This document shows, in pieces, positions 10,557 to 19,527 of a DNA stretch of 64,000 nucleotides; position 1 is the first letter of the stretch, and each line of letters opens with the position of its first letter. The translations under genes were made by a program, and so were the position numbers. Origin of the DNA: Macrosoma leucophasiata (lineage: Eukaryota > Arthropoda > Insecta > Lepidoptera > Hedylidae); NCBI GenBank assembly GCA_036365455.1, contig JAWQUS010000023.1, forward strand, positions 7,502,001 through 7,566,000, in the 5' to 3' direction. The notes beneath the pieces were generated by a model. It saw only the letters and a list, made by a program, of their open reading frames with translations, had not been told where the DNA came from and did not search any database.

Positions 10557-11832
10557 GGTTGGGGAAAAAGTCTTTTCGCATTATAGTATGTATGAACTTG
10601 TAATAAAATCTCTTTGGCTGTAGTATTTGTATCTGGCTGGTTTTGGTATCATTGAAAGTTAAAAATTTAAAGAACATAATTCCAAATTCAAATTAGGCAA
10701 ATGTGTGATTTTCATTTGTTTTTCGTACTGTCAAGATGAGTGAATCTACTGAAGAAATTCGATACATTTTAAAATTTTACTACAAAAAAGGTAAAATGCA
10801 ACGCAAGCCGCGAAAAAAACTTGCGTTGCTTATGGATCTAGTGCAGTGTGTGTGAGAGTAGCACAAATTTGGTTTAAGCGTTTTCAATCCGGAAATTTTG
10901 ACGTCAAAGATGCACCTCGCTCTGGTCTGGTCTGGTCGCCCTATTACTGATTAAATGGATGCCATTTTTGAAAAAGTGGAGCAAGATCGACATATCAGTA
11001 GTTACGACGTAGCTGAAGAACTGAGAATTGATTACAAAACAGTTTTGGCGCATTTGAAAAAAGCTGGGTACAAAAAAAAGCTCGATATTTGGGTACCTCA
11101 CGAGCTCACTGAAAGAAACCTAATGAACCGTGTACTCATTTGTGATTCTTTATTACGACGTAATGAAACCGAATCATTTTTGAAGAAGCTGATAACTGGT
11201 GATGAAAAGTGGATCACATACGACAAGAATGTGTGAAAAAGGTCGTGGTCAAAGGCCGGTCAGGCTTCACAGACTGTGGCGAAACCCGGGTTAACTCGCA
11301 ATAAGGTGATGTTGTGTGTGTGGTGGGATTGGAAGGGCATTATTCATTATGAGCTATTACCACCAGGCAGGACTATCGATTCTGAACTTTACTGCGAATA
11401 ACTGATGAGATTAAAGCAAGAAGTTGAGAGAAAGCGGCCGGAATTGATCAACAGAAGGGGTGTGGTGTTTCATCATGATAACGCTAGATCTCACACATCT
11501 ATAGCCACTCAGCAAAAATTAAGAGAGTTTGGCTGGGAGGTGTTAATGCATCCGCCGTATAGTCCTGACCTTGCACCTTCAGATTTCCACCTGTTTCGGT
11601 CTCTTCAGAATTCTTTATGCAATGTTAGCTTAACATCACGAGAGGACTGCCAAATCCACTTGTCGCGGTATATTGATGAGAAGTCCCAAAATTTTTGAAT
11701 GTACCTACCTACAAGATGGCAAAAGGTTATCGAACAAAATGGTACATACATACTTTAGTTAAATTTAAATAAACTATATTAAAAAATGTTTTGAATTATC
11801 TTAAAAAATGCAAAGAAACTTTTTCCCCAACC
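10557..11832 (+). mobile_element. mariner element copy 1 (DD34D), nearly full length
   Basis: A 1.28-kb Tc1/mariner element. Terminal inverted repeats are GGTTGGGGAAAAAGTCTTTT (10557) and AAACTTTTTCCCCAACC (11816-11832), with TA dinucleotides next to both ends. The transposase reading runs from an ATG at 10736 to TGA at 11698. It was most likely moved by a related transposase, because its own frame is broken several times. The second copy at 50631-51615 is very similar through the shared region. Confidence 0.9.
10736..11698 (+). pseudogene. mariner transposase, frameshifted
   Basis: Encodes a cut-and-paste DNA transposase. Recognisable in order: N-terminal helix-turn-helix (RVAQIWFKRFQSGNFDVKDA), SSYDVAEELRIDYKTVLAHLKKAGYK split here into two helices, the mariner signature WVPHEL, first catalytic Asp in TGDEKWI, second in HHDNARSH, YSPDLAP, and third in SDFHLF with 34 residues between the second and third, which makes it DD34D. 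Defects: a deleted base near 10797 (AAATGCAACG is one base shorter than copy 2), the shared 10-bp TGGTC expansion near 10925, a TGA at 11234 where copy 2 has CGA, and a TAA at 11399. The catalytic residues themselves are intact. No active product is expected. Confidence 0.85.
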
Positions 11833-11836
11833 AATA

Positions 11837-12200
11837 CATCGGGTCGGCAAACAAAATATTAGGAGCACGAGGCGAGATGAGTCTGCGAAACCGCCACTCT
11901 ACGGATATGAACACCATTTCCTACGCCAATTAAGCCAAACCCGCTATTAAATTTGTATGGCTGTTTCGAAATACCGTAGGTTTTAGACTGTTCGAATTCA
12001 ACCTTCAGGTCCAATATTTTAGTTGATATTGCGGCGATAGCTTTGAACTTATAAGGCGCTGCTGATAAATCAGAGAGATTCAACAGCTAAATTACGGAAT
12101 AAAATAAAATTAAATTTGTTTAGCGATTATGAACAACGGGAGTGGAGTCTGGTAATATGACCAATAAATGAAATAATTGATACACATTCATTAAGTAATG
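11837..12200. other. Unassigned sequence after mariner
   Basis: The minus-strand frame 12083-11859 (74 codons) shows no domain. Whether this is the continuation of the Helitron interrupted by mariner is not clear from the translation. Confidence 0.35.
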
Positions 12201-12204
12201 AATT

Positions 12205-12445
12205 AACATTAATAGTTGGCAATAGATGGCGCTGCTGCTACCATAAAGCAATACAATAAATGTGAAGGAAAGATTTGACAAATCGGGCAGGACTTCAGTA
12301 GCTCAATTGGAAGAGCGGCTGGACTAGATTCCCAGTAGGCCGCGAGTTCGAGTCTCGTCTGAAGTCAAATTTTTCTTTCCATTTTTCTTTAAATAAAATA
12401 TATTTCACAAGCATGTGTTAATGCGAAATAATATATAAAACAAAT
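12205..12445 (+). repeat. tRNA-like element T, copy 1
   Basis: A cloverleaf-like domain at 12291-12366: 8-bp acceptor stem GACTTCAG / CTGAAGTC, box A GTAGCTCAATTGG, a 5-bp T stem around box B GAGTTCGAGTCTC. A 5' leader (ATAGATGGCGCTGCTGCTACC) and a 3' tail (TTTTTCTTTCCATTTTTC) flank it and are conserved at 35883-36132. The right end carries CACAAGCATGTGTTAATGCG, which occurs at the opposite end in the other copies. A working tRNA is unlikely because the anticodon stem is imperfect and the unit is repeated with its flanks. Confidence 0.75.
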
Positions 12446-12516
12446 GTGTTTAAGTTTAATATCTATGACGCTGATTCCAGAATAATAGTAATTAAGATTT
12501 CTGTGATCAGCCGGAT

Positions 12517-12577
12517 ATCTGGCGCTCTACACTCTCTGCCTACCCCGTTAGGAACCTGGCGTGAAGATACATACATA
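12517..12577 (+). repeat. LINE 3' tail (family L1t)
   Basis: CGCTCTACACTCTCTGCCTA, CCCCGTTAGGAACCTGGCG and GAAGATACATACATA match the 3' end of the LINE at 14432-14740. It lies between two copies of CGCTGATTCCAGAATAAT (12469 and 12578). Confidence 0.7.
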
Positions 12578-12607
12578 CGCTGATTCCAGAATAATAATAA
12601 TTCTATG

Positions 12608-12892
12608 CTGGTAGTAGAGCTCCAGTGACGGAGCTCGCGGGCGTAGGCACCACCGCATTATCTAATATACTTGCCGCTAAATGGTAGTATTCAGTACTAT
12701 CGTGTTCCGGTCAAGTGGTAATGTACGGCCCTTTAATTTCCGGCACAGAGGCATAACACCTTAGGCTTCAGGAGTGGTAACACATCGGCATTTTGACCTT
12801 GGTCTTTGTCTGGGTGTCTATAGGCTGCAGTCATCACTTAACATCAATGTGAGCTGCATGCTTGTTTGCCACTTCCATCACATAAAAAAAAA
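12608..12892 (+). repeat. SINE-A copy, full length
   Basis: Starts CTGGTAGTAGAGCTCCAG and ends in ACATAAAAAAAAA. The sequence on both sides is the split second copy of the target of the LINE tail at 12517, so this SINE landed later. SINE-A units are about 285 bp, have no open frame and depend on a LINE partner for movement. Confidence 0.85.
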
Positions 12893-13529
12893 GATCAGAT
12901 TCAGTGATCAGCCGGATGGAGTATAACTTGTTTATCTCCCTTTTGTGGCAGGAAACCTAAGTCCATGGACAAGATAACGCGAGTTGTTAAAATTATAAAT
13001 AGGACGAGCATTAAAACATTTTAACGCTCATTCTATTATCTTTTCATTTCCACAAACGATAATGATATCGCTGAAAACGTTCCTCTCGTTTAGAAAAACG
13101 GTTATATGTAACAAGCTTATAAAATTACAGTTGGGTAGCGTGACCTGTTTACCTACCTCTTCTATCGCATTATTTTCTCCTAGAACAGTTTATCATTCAA
13201 TATATTAGCAGACATTTTTCAATTTATAGAACGTACAGGCGATTCTTGTGTTAGAAGATGTATCTACTATATTTTCTTCAAATATAGAAGCTGTACAACG
13301 TTGTTGTTTCGAACGAAATACAAAAAAAATATATATGCCGAGATATTTATAATTTATTGTGTGTTCGAAGGTCAGGAATAGGAAAATAGTAATAGTTATA
13401 AAGGGTATATTCATCCCTAGTGATGAAACCCTATTGTGGGGAATCGTTGAGGAAGACTTTTGTTAAGCAATGGACGTATTTCGACTGAAGTGTATAATGT
13501 TTAGTATATTGCGCAATAATCATACTTCA
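12893..13529. other. Unassigned AT-rich DNA
   Basis: Nothing recognised after the end of the split target duplication at about 12917. The minus-strand frame at 13205-13414 has no coding character. Confidence 0.4.
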
Positions 13530-13768
13530 TACTAATATTATAAATGCGAAAGTTTGTCTGTTTGTTTGTTACTACCTTTATGCAAAACTGCTCAACCTAT
13601 TTTCATGAATTTTGGCACACACATAAAGGGTTACTTGGATTAACACATAGGAGAGGGTTACTTGGATTAACACATAGGATCGTTTTTATCCCGAAAAAAT
13701 GATCCTCAGGGATTTGATAAGTTTCCACAGGTTACGCGAAAAGCGACCTACTCGCGGCAACAGCTAGT
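13530..13768 (+). mobile_element. Nonautonomous Helitron-like element (HLE-1)
   Basis: Starts ACTAATATTATAAATGCGAA and ends GCGGCAACAGCTAGT. Contains a perfect tandem duplication of 27 bp (unit from 13628, repeated from 13655). No coding sequence. Confidence 0.75.
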
Positions 13769-13809
13769 ATCATATAAAAGCCAAATTCAAAGTTTCTTCT
13801 CATGTGTAT

Positions 13810-14000
13810 AAATAAGTATAAAACAAATTTGTTAAAGTAGCGTAAATGGCCAAACTGCGCTAAGTTAACTTCAATTATCTGTCAAATGGTGGGAGAATCT
13901 GCCAACCCAATAACTTTCTATGTGCCAAAAAATACGCTGGTGCAATGCATTTCACAGTCACTACTAAAGTAAATGTAACTTTTATTGTTAAATTCGACAA
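13810..14000. repeat. Possible decayed MITE-2 related sequence
   Basis: TTGTTAAAGTAGCG near 13829 and CTGGTGCAATGCATTTCAC near 13936 resemble the ends of MITE-2. The rest does not align by eye. Confidence 0.3.
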
Positions 14001-14430
14001 AAGCCGTAACCTTAACTAATATTTCTTTGCAACTGAACCATAATATTATGTAACTATAAAAAACAAAAATAAGATAAATTTCTTCAATTGTACGTGTAAC
14101 TGATAGGAACATATAAGTATACACAACTGTTATGTACGTGCTAGACTATTATGTAATACGAGAATGGAGTAACTCCGTATAAAATCGAATTAGGAAGGCA
14201 CAACGAAACCAATTTGATTACCCAGACGCCTTTTCCTCTAGTTTTTCATGTTACCGAACATAACCTGGATAATAATATTATATTGAACTAATTTTCTTTA
14301 GCATCTCACAGCATAATGTAACTTTACCAGAAGTTGGTAAGTGGTATGCTTGCAAGTGGGTTATTACGTTTTAATCTCGCTTTGAAATGAAGATTGAGCT
14401 TGAATATAACATACATGAAGATAAGATTTT

Positions 14431-14453
14431 ATGTATGTATGTATGTATGTATC
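14431..14453. repeat. (GTAT)n microsatellite at a LINE tail
   Basis: Tandem GTAT units, reverse complement of the GATACATACATAC end of the adjacent minus-strand LINE tail. Same association at 48996-49012. Confidence 0.8.
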
Positions 14454-14740
14454 TTCACGCCAGGTCCCTAACGGGGTAGGCAGAGAGTGTAGAGCGCCAG
14501 ATATCCCGGTTCTGACAAACCTCTCGTGCCTCGTCTACCTTCATCATTCTCTTCATACATGCACGCCGATTCCTAAGACTTTTGACCCCACCATCAGACA
14601 GAACTCGACCTATTTGGTCATGGTAGGTCAGTCTTGGTCTTCCTGGGCCTCTGCAACCATCCACATTCGCATTTTCATCACAAGATTTTATGCTTCTGTA
14701 ACTGTCAGAACGGTTCACAATTCTGTGTATATTATTTTAA
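14454..14740 (-). pseudogene. Non-LTR retrotransposon C-terminus and 3' tail (L1t)
   Basis: Minus frame 14718-14455 encodes GCRGPGRPRLTYHDQIGRVL, then SLRNRRACMKRMMKVDEAREV and DIWRSTLSAYPVRDLA. GRPR, the basic stretch and DRDxWR-like DIWR are usual at the very C-terminus of endonuclease-reverse transcriptase ORFs of RTE/Jockey-like LINEs. The stop falls within the 3' tail that is repeated at 12517, 48721, 49000, 54550 and 63655. All catalytic domains are absent because of 5' truncation. Confidence 0.7.
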
Positions 14741-14751
14741 TTATTATTATC

Positions 14752-14982
14752 TTCTAATAGTTCGTTAGTCTCGCTAAAACTCGAGAACGGCTGGACCGAT
14801 TTGGCTAATTTTGGTTTTGAATGATTTTTGGAAGCCCAGGGAAGGTTTAAAAGGTAAGAAAATATGAAGAAATTAAAGAAGAATAGTAAACAACACTATT
14901 TAATTTACCCATACAAATAGTCCGTATATATCAAACACATTAATTCATTCTGAGGCAATGCGAAGTTTGCGAGGTCAGCTAG
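14752..14982 (+). mobile_element. Helitron-like element HLE-2
   Basis: Begins near TTCGTTAGTCTCGCTAAAAC and ends GGCAATGCGAAGTTTGCG...GGTCAGCTAG. Inverted copies are at 35493-35715 and 56258-56440. The CTAG end is fused directly to the SINE-C that follows. Confidence 0.65.
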
Positions 14983-15190
14983 GTAGTCCAGCGGTGTGGG
15001 ATGACCGTTTGATTCGAAGGATCGCGGGTTCGATCCTCGCACCGACAAATATTTGTTTGGCCTACAGATATTTGTTTCGGGTCTGGGTGTTTGTGTAGGT
15101 ATGTGTTGTATGTGTACAACGGCACCCACGATACAGGTTTATACCTACTGTGGGGCTGTGAGTGTAAGCATATTTTATTGTATTTCTCTC
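14983..15190 (+). repeat. tRNA-derived SINE-C copy
   Basis: Head with GTAGTCCAGCGGTGTGGGAT and box B GGGTTCGATCCTCGC, then TTTGTTTCGGGTCTGGGTGT, TGTGTACAACGGCACCCACG and a GTGGGGCTGTGAGTGTAAGC tail. Copies at 34077, 63047 and a 5'-truncated one at 18391. Confidence 0.8.
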
Positions 15191-15261
15191 TTTAGAGGAG
15201 TGACCTTTTTGAAATACGCATCGTAATAAATAACATGTCCACATTTATCCAAAAAAAGCTT

Positions 15262-15592
15262 ATACTCCAGCCAAAACACGTCCACTGCTGGACGTACGCA
15301 TGACTTTGTTGTGGGTGTTTTTGGGGAAGACAAAGTTATGCGTAATTTGGGGAGAATATGCCATAATCGCCACGCTTGGTAGGCGGATTGGCGATCGCAG
15401 TGGCGGTAGTTTTATTTATCGCGGGACGCTGCTGCCCATCCCGCGTTATTATATTTACTACCACTCTATTGCAATGTTTTGACCGCCATTGTTCGGTTGA
15501 TTGATTGCACTAGTGGAATGCTGCTCTCTCCCAGTAGAAGAAAATTCTTCCGCTAGTGGGCGGTGGGGTCGTTACGTCCCGACGCCTACTTA
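15262..15592. repeat. Interspersed repeat E
   Basis: Contains GTCCACTGCTGGAC, GGGGAGAATATGCCATAAT, CCACGCTTGG(T)AGGCGGATT and a final GGACGCTGCTGCCCATCCCG. The same blocks occur at 24765-25012. The CCACTGCTGGAC end is shared with LINE 3' regions at 29380 and 61390, so this is probably inverted LINE 3' sequence. Confidence 0.6.
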
Positions 15593-15607
15593 CTTACCGA
15601 CTCAAAT

Positions 15608-15741
15608 GGCCGAATACTCAAACGTCACTCAATTTTAAGCAACGCTCAAATGTGCGCTGTCTCTATCGTTTGAACGTGTTTTATAAAGACAGAAGACTTT
15701 TAAGTCCCACTTAGAATTAAGTGACGTTTGAGTATTTGGGC
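15608..15741. mobile_element. MITE-1 copy
   Basis: Inverted ends GGCCGAATACTCAAACGTCA and GTGACGTTTGAGTATTTGG, with a core including GTTTTATAAAGACAGAAG. Other copies: 33550-33683 and 39725-39870. About 135 bp, TA-rich insertion sites, no coding capacity. Confidence 0.8.
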
Positions 15742-15745
15742 GTTA

Positions 15746-15876
15746 GTCTGGGTTGCACCACGACTTTTGTTAAAGTTCTTGTAACATTTCACTGACTTTA
15801 ACAGATTTCTTTAAGTTAGAGAAGGATGTGAAATGTAACAATGACTTTAACAAATATCGTGGTGCAAGCCAGGCTT
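15746..15876. mobile_element. MITE-2 copy
   Basis: Ends CTGGGTTGCACCACG and CGTGGTGCAAGCCAGGCTT are inverted repeats, with TTGTTAAAGT and GTAACATTTCAC inside each end. Lies 5 bp from MITE-1. Confidence 0.75.
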
Positions 15877-15913
15877 AGTATTTTTTGGTAAATATATTGC
15901 AGTATGCAGTACT

Positions 15914-16052
15914 TTTTTTTTCTCCTTTGTATAATTAAACAAGAGGAGTAAGTAATGTTGTGGATGACTTGACAGAAGTCCTCGCTACGGTTTACGGGCG
16001 AATTAAGTCAATATCAAGATGAAAGGCGTGTACAGAGTGGGTTAGATATGAG
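15914..16052 (-). repeat. Unidentified retroposon fragment with poly-T edge
   Basis: A run of nine T at the left edge, flanked by TATGCAGTACT at 15903-15913 and 16053-16063. That arrangement fits a minus-strand retroposon insertion with an 11-bp target duplication. I do not recognise the insert. Confidence 0.55.
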
Positions 16053-16064
16053 TATGCAGTACTA

Positions 16065-16423
16065 GCGCGAAGCGCGCATGCATGGCCCCGTGGTTGGTGT
16101 AGATCGGAAGCGATCTACTCGGTTAAGCGATACGGGCGCGTTCGGGTGTGTGATGGGTGACTTCTAGTGGCAAATTAACATGCGCGTTTTTGTGCTTCGG
16201 GGGGTACGTCGCCGTCGGTCCCGGTTGCTTCTATAGATAGCAGTCGTTAAACCTTATCGGTGGCCTTATGGGCGGTTTGAAAACATCCGACAGCGGGTTG
16301 GCCACTAACCCGTATCTCCACCAACCCGCATTGGAGCAGCGTGGTGGAGTAGGCTCCAGACCTCCCCCTAAGAAGGGGAGAGACTCGTGCCCAGCAGTGG
16401 GACGTATCAAGGGTTGCCATTAT
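16065..16423 (+). mobile_element. 5S rRNA-derived SINE, copy 1
   Basis: The 5' third resembles 5S rRNA: CGGTTAAGC and ACGGGCGCG match box A and the intermediate element, and TGATGGGTGAC matches box C of the internal RNA polymerase III promoter. The body contains GTTAAACCTTATCGG, ATGGGCGGTTTGAAAACATC and CCACCAACCCGCATTGGAGC. The 3' end is GCCCAGCAGTGGGACGTAT then GGGTTGCCATTATTAT. Exact 12-bp target duplication TATGCAGTACTA at 16053-16064 and 16424-16435. No protein; it must be mobilised by a LINE. Confidence 0.85.
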
Positions 16424-16639
16424 TATGCAGTACTATAGCTTAACTCCTCAAAATTATGAAGGAGTGCTACAGCATCCATTCCATCCAAAATGGAGGAAGT
16501 TCTATTTTCGGCTGTATGTTTTTATGTATGTTCGCCGATTATTCCTTCGATTGCGTTCGACTTTGGCTGTTTTTTTAAGACCGTAAAATTATATATACAG
16601 ATAAATAAAATCTCTAAAGTCTGTTTTTTGTAATATAAA
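16424..16639. other. Short unassigned gap
   Basis: Sequence between the 5S-SINE and HLE-3. Nothing recognised beyond a possible ATTCCTTCGATTGC fragment. Confidence 0.35.
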
Positions 16640-17196
16640 AACAACCGCTTTCTACTAAATCCATATGTATGTATACACGGTACATATGCCAAAACAATTT
16701 TTTTTTCAATTTATGTCTGTCTGTCTGTCTGTCTGATTAGTCCCGCCAAACAGTGGCGGGGCTAATCTTGGGAACGGCTTTACCGATTTCGACGGAACAT
16801 TCACTGGCAGATAGCTTATGTATATATAAGTAAATAAGTAAAGTATATAAGTAATAGGTATGTAAGTAAGTAAGTAACTCTTTATTGTACACAAAATAAA
16901 CAGAAACAACTGACACATAAGGACACAGTATAATTAGGCGGTCTTATTGCTTAAAGCAATTTCTTCCCGACAAGCTAGCCTTTTAAGAGATAGTCGAAGA
17001 AAATAGGTAGGTTGGTAGGGTGTACACTTTAAAAACTAAAAACTATATAGATACACAACATAATATACAAGTATGTAATATGTAATAAGGAGTAACTTAG
17101 GTTACTTTTATACTAGCTGCGCCCACTACTTCGTCCGGGTAGATACTGAACAATCATAAATTCTCACGCGGGCGAAGTCGCGGGCACAGCTAGTAC
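16640..17196 (+). mobile_element. Helitron-like element HLE-3, interrupted
   Basis: Same family, opposite direction, as 50333-50585: CCGCTTTCTACT, TATACACGGTACAT, a TGTC microsatellite, CCCGCCAAACAG, and the closing GCGGGCGAAGTCGCGGGC...CAGCTAGT. Between about 16815 and 17100 foreign DNA interrupts it (next entry). The 3' end contains a near-palindrome formed by two ACTAGCTG-type tips (17113-17196). Confidence 0.7.
16842..17010 (-). repeat. LINE 3' end inside HLE-3
   Basis: AAGTAAGTAAGTAACTCTTT followed by ATTGTACACAAA, then GGCGGTCTTATTGC and AAAGCAATTTCTTCCCG, is the inverted 3' end of a Jockey/CR1-type LINE as commonly found in Lepidoptera. The AAGT repeats represent its tail. Confidence 0.6.
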
Positions 17197-17408
17197 AATA
17201 ATATGAATCATATGTCAAGACCTAAGACGCCTCCACGGTAAACAGTCAACGCATGTTTCTCATTTAAGGTTCATTCAATATGCATGAGACGCATCTAATG
17301 GCTTTATCCGATAGAAACAGGGTTTTGATGTCAAATTCATTATGTATCACAAGAGATGTAGCAATGTCTTTGTTCTATGTACATTACTGAATAGGTACAT
17401 AGTTACCT

Positions 17409-17775
17409 GAAGCGCGCATGGCCCAGCGGCTGGTGTAGATCGTAAGCGATCTGCTCGGTTAAGCACTACGGGCGCAGTCGGGTAGTGTGATGGGTGACCG
17501 CTAGTAACAAATTAAATGCGCGTTTCCGTGCTTCGGAGGGCACGTTAAGCCGTCGGTCCCGGTTGCTATCGATGGTTAGTAGTCGTTAAACCTTGTCGGA
17601 GGCCTTATGGGCGGTTTGAAAACATCCGACAGTGGGTTGGCCACTAACCCACCCACCTCCACCAATCCGCATAGGAGTAGCGTGGTGGAGTAAGCTCCAG
17701 GCCTCCCCCCAAAAAAGGGGAGAGATTTGTGCCCAGCAGTGGGACGTATAATGGGTTGCCATTATTATTATTATT
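17409..17775 (+). mobile_element. 5S rRNA-derived SINE, copy 2
   Basis: Full-length: begins GAAGCGCGCATGGCCCAGCG, shows CTCGGTTAAGCACTACGGGC and GTGATGGGTGACCGC (5S boxes), ends in (ATT)n. Exact 12-bp target duplication ACATAGTTACCT at 17397-17408 and 17776-17787. This copy defines the family's 5' end. Confidence 0.9.
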
Positions 17776-17944
17776 ACATAGTTACCTACAACTAATAATG
17801 TATAGAATTGTAAATCTCATACAATCGCTTCGATTTTAGTTTCATTTACGCAAAATAAACAAACTGCAATCATAACAAACACTCACACTTTCACATAGAC
17901 AAGGTTTGCTTTTTTTCGTCTTAAAAAGTGACATTGGAGCAAAT

Positions 17945-18335
17945 AGGTTTGACGACTCCTACTGCAGAAACATTTCGTTCATCCAGATATGCTGCAAACC
18001 TAATTTTGACGCATATTTATAATTTAGAGAATATAACTAGGTTGACTATCAAAATTCGGAAGCTCCCGTATATAATAATAATGTAAAAAAAATAATTTAC
18101 CTTAATATATAAATAATACATGTACGTTAAGGACGAAAAAAGTTATCGGGGCGGAATGAAAATATGTAGAGGCGGCCAAGTGCACAACGGCAGCTGTAAT
18201 TTTTCAGGCTTTATACATATTGCCGTGAAATGGACAATATTTTATTGAATGAACAAGTTAAAATAAATATGCGTAATAATTAGGTTTGCAGCATATCTGG
18301 ATGAACAAAATGATTCCGCAGTCGGATCCTAACCT
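17945..18335. mobile_element. Foldback-like MITE with about 75-bp TIRs
   Basis: GTTCATCCAGATATGCTGCA AACCTAATT in the left end is repeated inverted in the right end; the similarity extends from 17945-18022 to 18258-18335 with scattered mismatches. The 235-bp centre is AT-rich and noncoding. Confidence 0.75.
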
Positions 18336-18390
18336 AAAAGTTGTTTTTCACATATTTTTTAATAGTGTGGACTACTGCGGACCCAGTTAG

Positions 18391-18530
18391 TCCCAGTTAG
18401 TCCACCAGGACAATTATTTGTATGACCTACAGATAATTGTTTCTGGTTTGGGTGTTCATGTATGTGTTGTGTGTGTACAATGGCATCCATAACACGAGTT
18501 TAGAGTTAGTGTGGGGCTGTGTGAAAAATG
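18391..18530 (+). repeat. SINE-C copy, head lost
   Basis: Lacks the tRNA-like box B but keeps TTTGTATGACCTACAGATAA, GGTTTGGGTGTTCATGTATG, TGTGTACAATGGCATCCA and GTGTGGGGCTGTG. Confidence 0.65.
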
Positions 18531-19329
18531 ATGTCAACCGAGATACATAATACGCCTTTAGATGTATTTAAAAGCTTAACTTGCGCAGAGTAGACTTTGA
18601 CTATTAGTGTTATGAAAAGTGAACTTAAAGTTTAGTTTAGTATTAGGTATTATGTTTAATATGCTTCTAGAATCCCTGTAGTATTAAGTCGCGAATAAAC
18701 TTGTAGAAGTCGTCTGTTGTTTCAGAATAAAGTTCTAACATGAAAATTATAATTAAGATATGTACACATAGTCTGCCTCCTAAATCTTCATGTTTTTCAT
18801 TACTACAAAAGGAAACAACTAATGTATTCTGTAATTATGGTAGATACGGCAAGTACAATAGAATACTGCAGCCTTAAGACTTGTACACAAAAAACTCAGC
18901 GTCATAATGCGTAATTTTTTTTTCTATTTTTAATTTAATTTTTATATTCATTCGTGTGAGAGTGCGTAAACAAGAGCATGAGAAACATAATTCACATTTA
19001 TAATTATTATTATACCACGATTAAACGAATAAACTACTGTACCTACTCTGGACCAATTACTACGTTATCAGCAAAAAAACATTTTGTGGGATTTGTTAGC
19101 AATTAATATGACATCTGACATATGTATTAAATTATTTCGGATTGTCCATTTTTATGGATTTCCGATAGTTTCAGTAATAGGGATTTAAAAAATATGTTTG
19201 AATAACTCTGTTTATTATCATAACGAAGTTATAATTTTGATTTTAAAAAATCGAAATTAAACCAGTATCACAACGCATTCTACGCATAAAGTAAATGTAA
19301 TACAAGTAGAACGGTAGGTAGAGCGGCAA
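18531..19329. other. Unassigned AT-rich DNA
   Basis: No gene or repeat recognised. Confidence 0.4.
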
Positions 19330-19527
19330 CTGGTGGTAGAGTTCCAGTGTAGGAGCTCAAAGGCATAGGCACCACCGCATTACCTAATCTATCTACCGCC
19401 AAATGGTAATGTTCAGCACTATCATGTTCCGGCTTTATGGTAATGTATGTATAGGCTGCAGTCATCACTTATTACTGAATTTGAACTTAGAACTGCATGC
19501 TTATTTGACACCTTCATTACATAAAAA
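19330..19527 (+). repeat. SINE-A copy with internal deletion
   Basis: Complete 5' end and 3' block, but the middle from the TTTCCGG block to the CTTGGTCTTTG block is missing. Ends CATTACATAAAAACTGG, where repeat F begins. Confidence 0.8.

Noticed and set aside
10319..10603. 94-codon plus frame over the Helitron helicase
   Set aside because: Antisense shadow of helicase motifs on the minus strand, running into the mariner end.
12291..12366. A functional tRNA gene
   Set aside because: Cloverleaf-like with good boxes, but the anticodon stem is imperfect and the domain is repeated together with the same flanks in mobile copies.
14983..15050. tRNA gene at SINE-C head
   Set aside because: The same head and 130-bp tail recur at 34077 and 63047, so it is a SINE head.
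16065..16180. A real 5S rRNA gene
   Set aside because: Only internal promoter boxes resemble 5S; the rest diverges and is fused to a SINE body with a target duplication.
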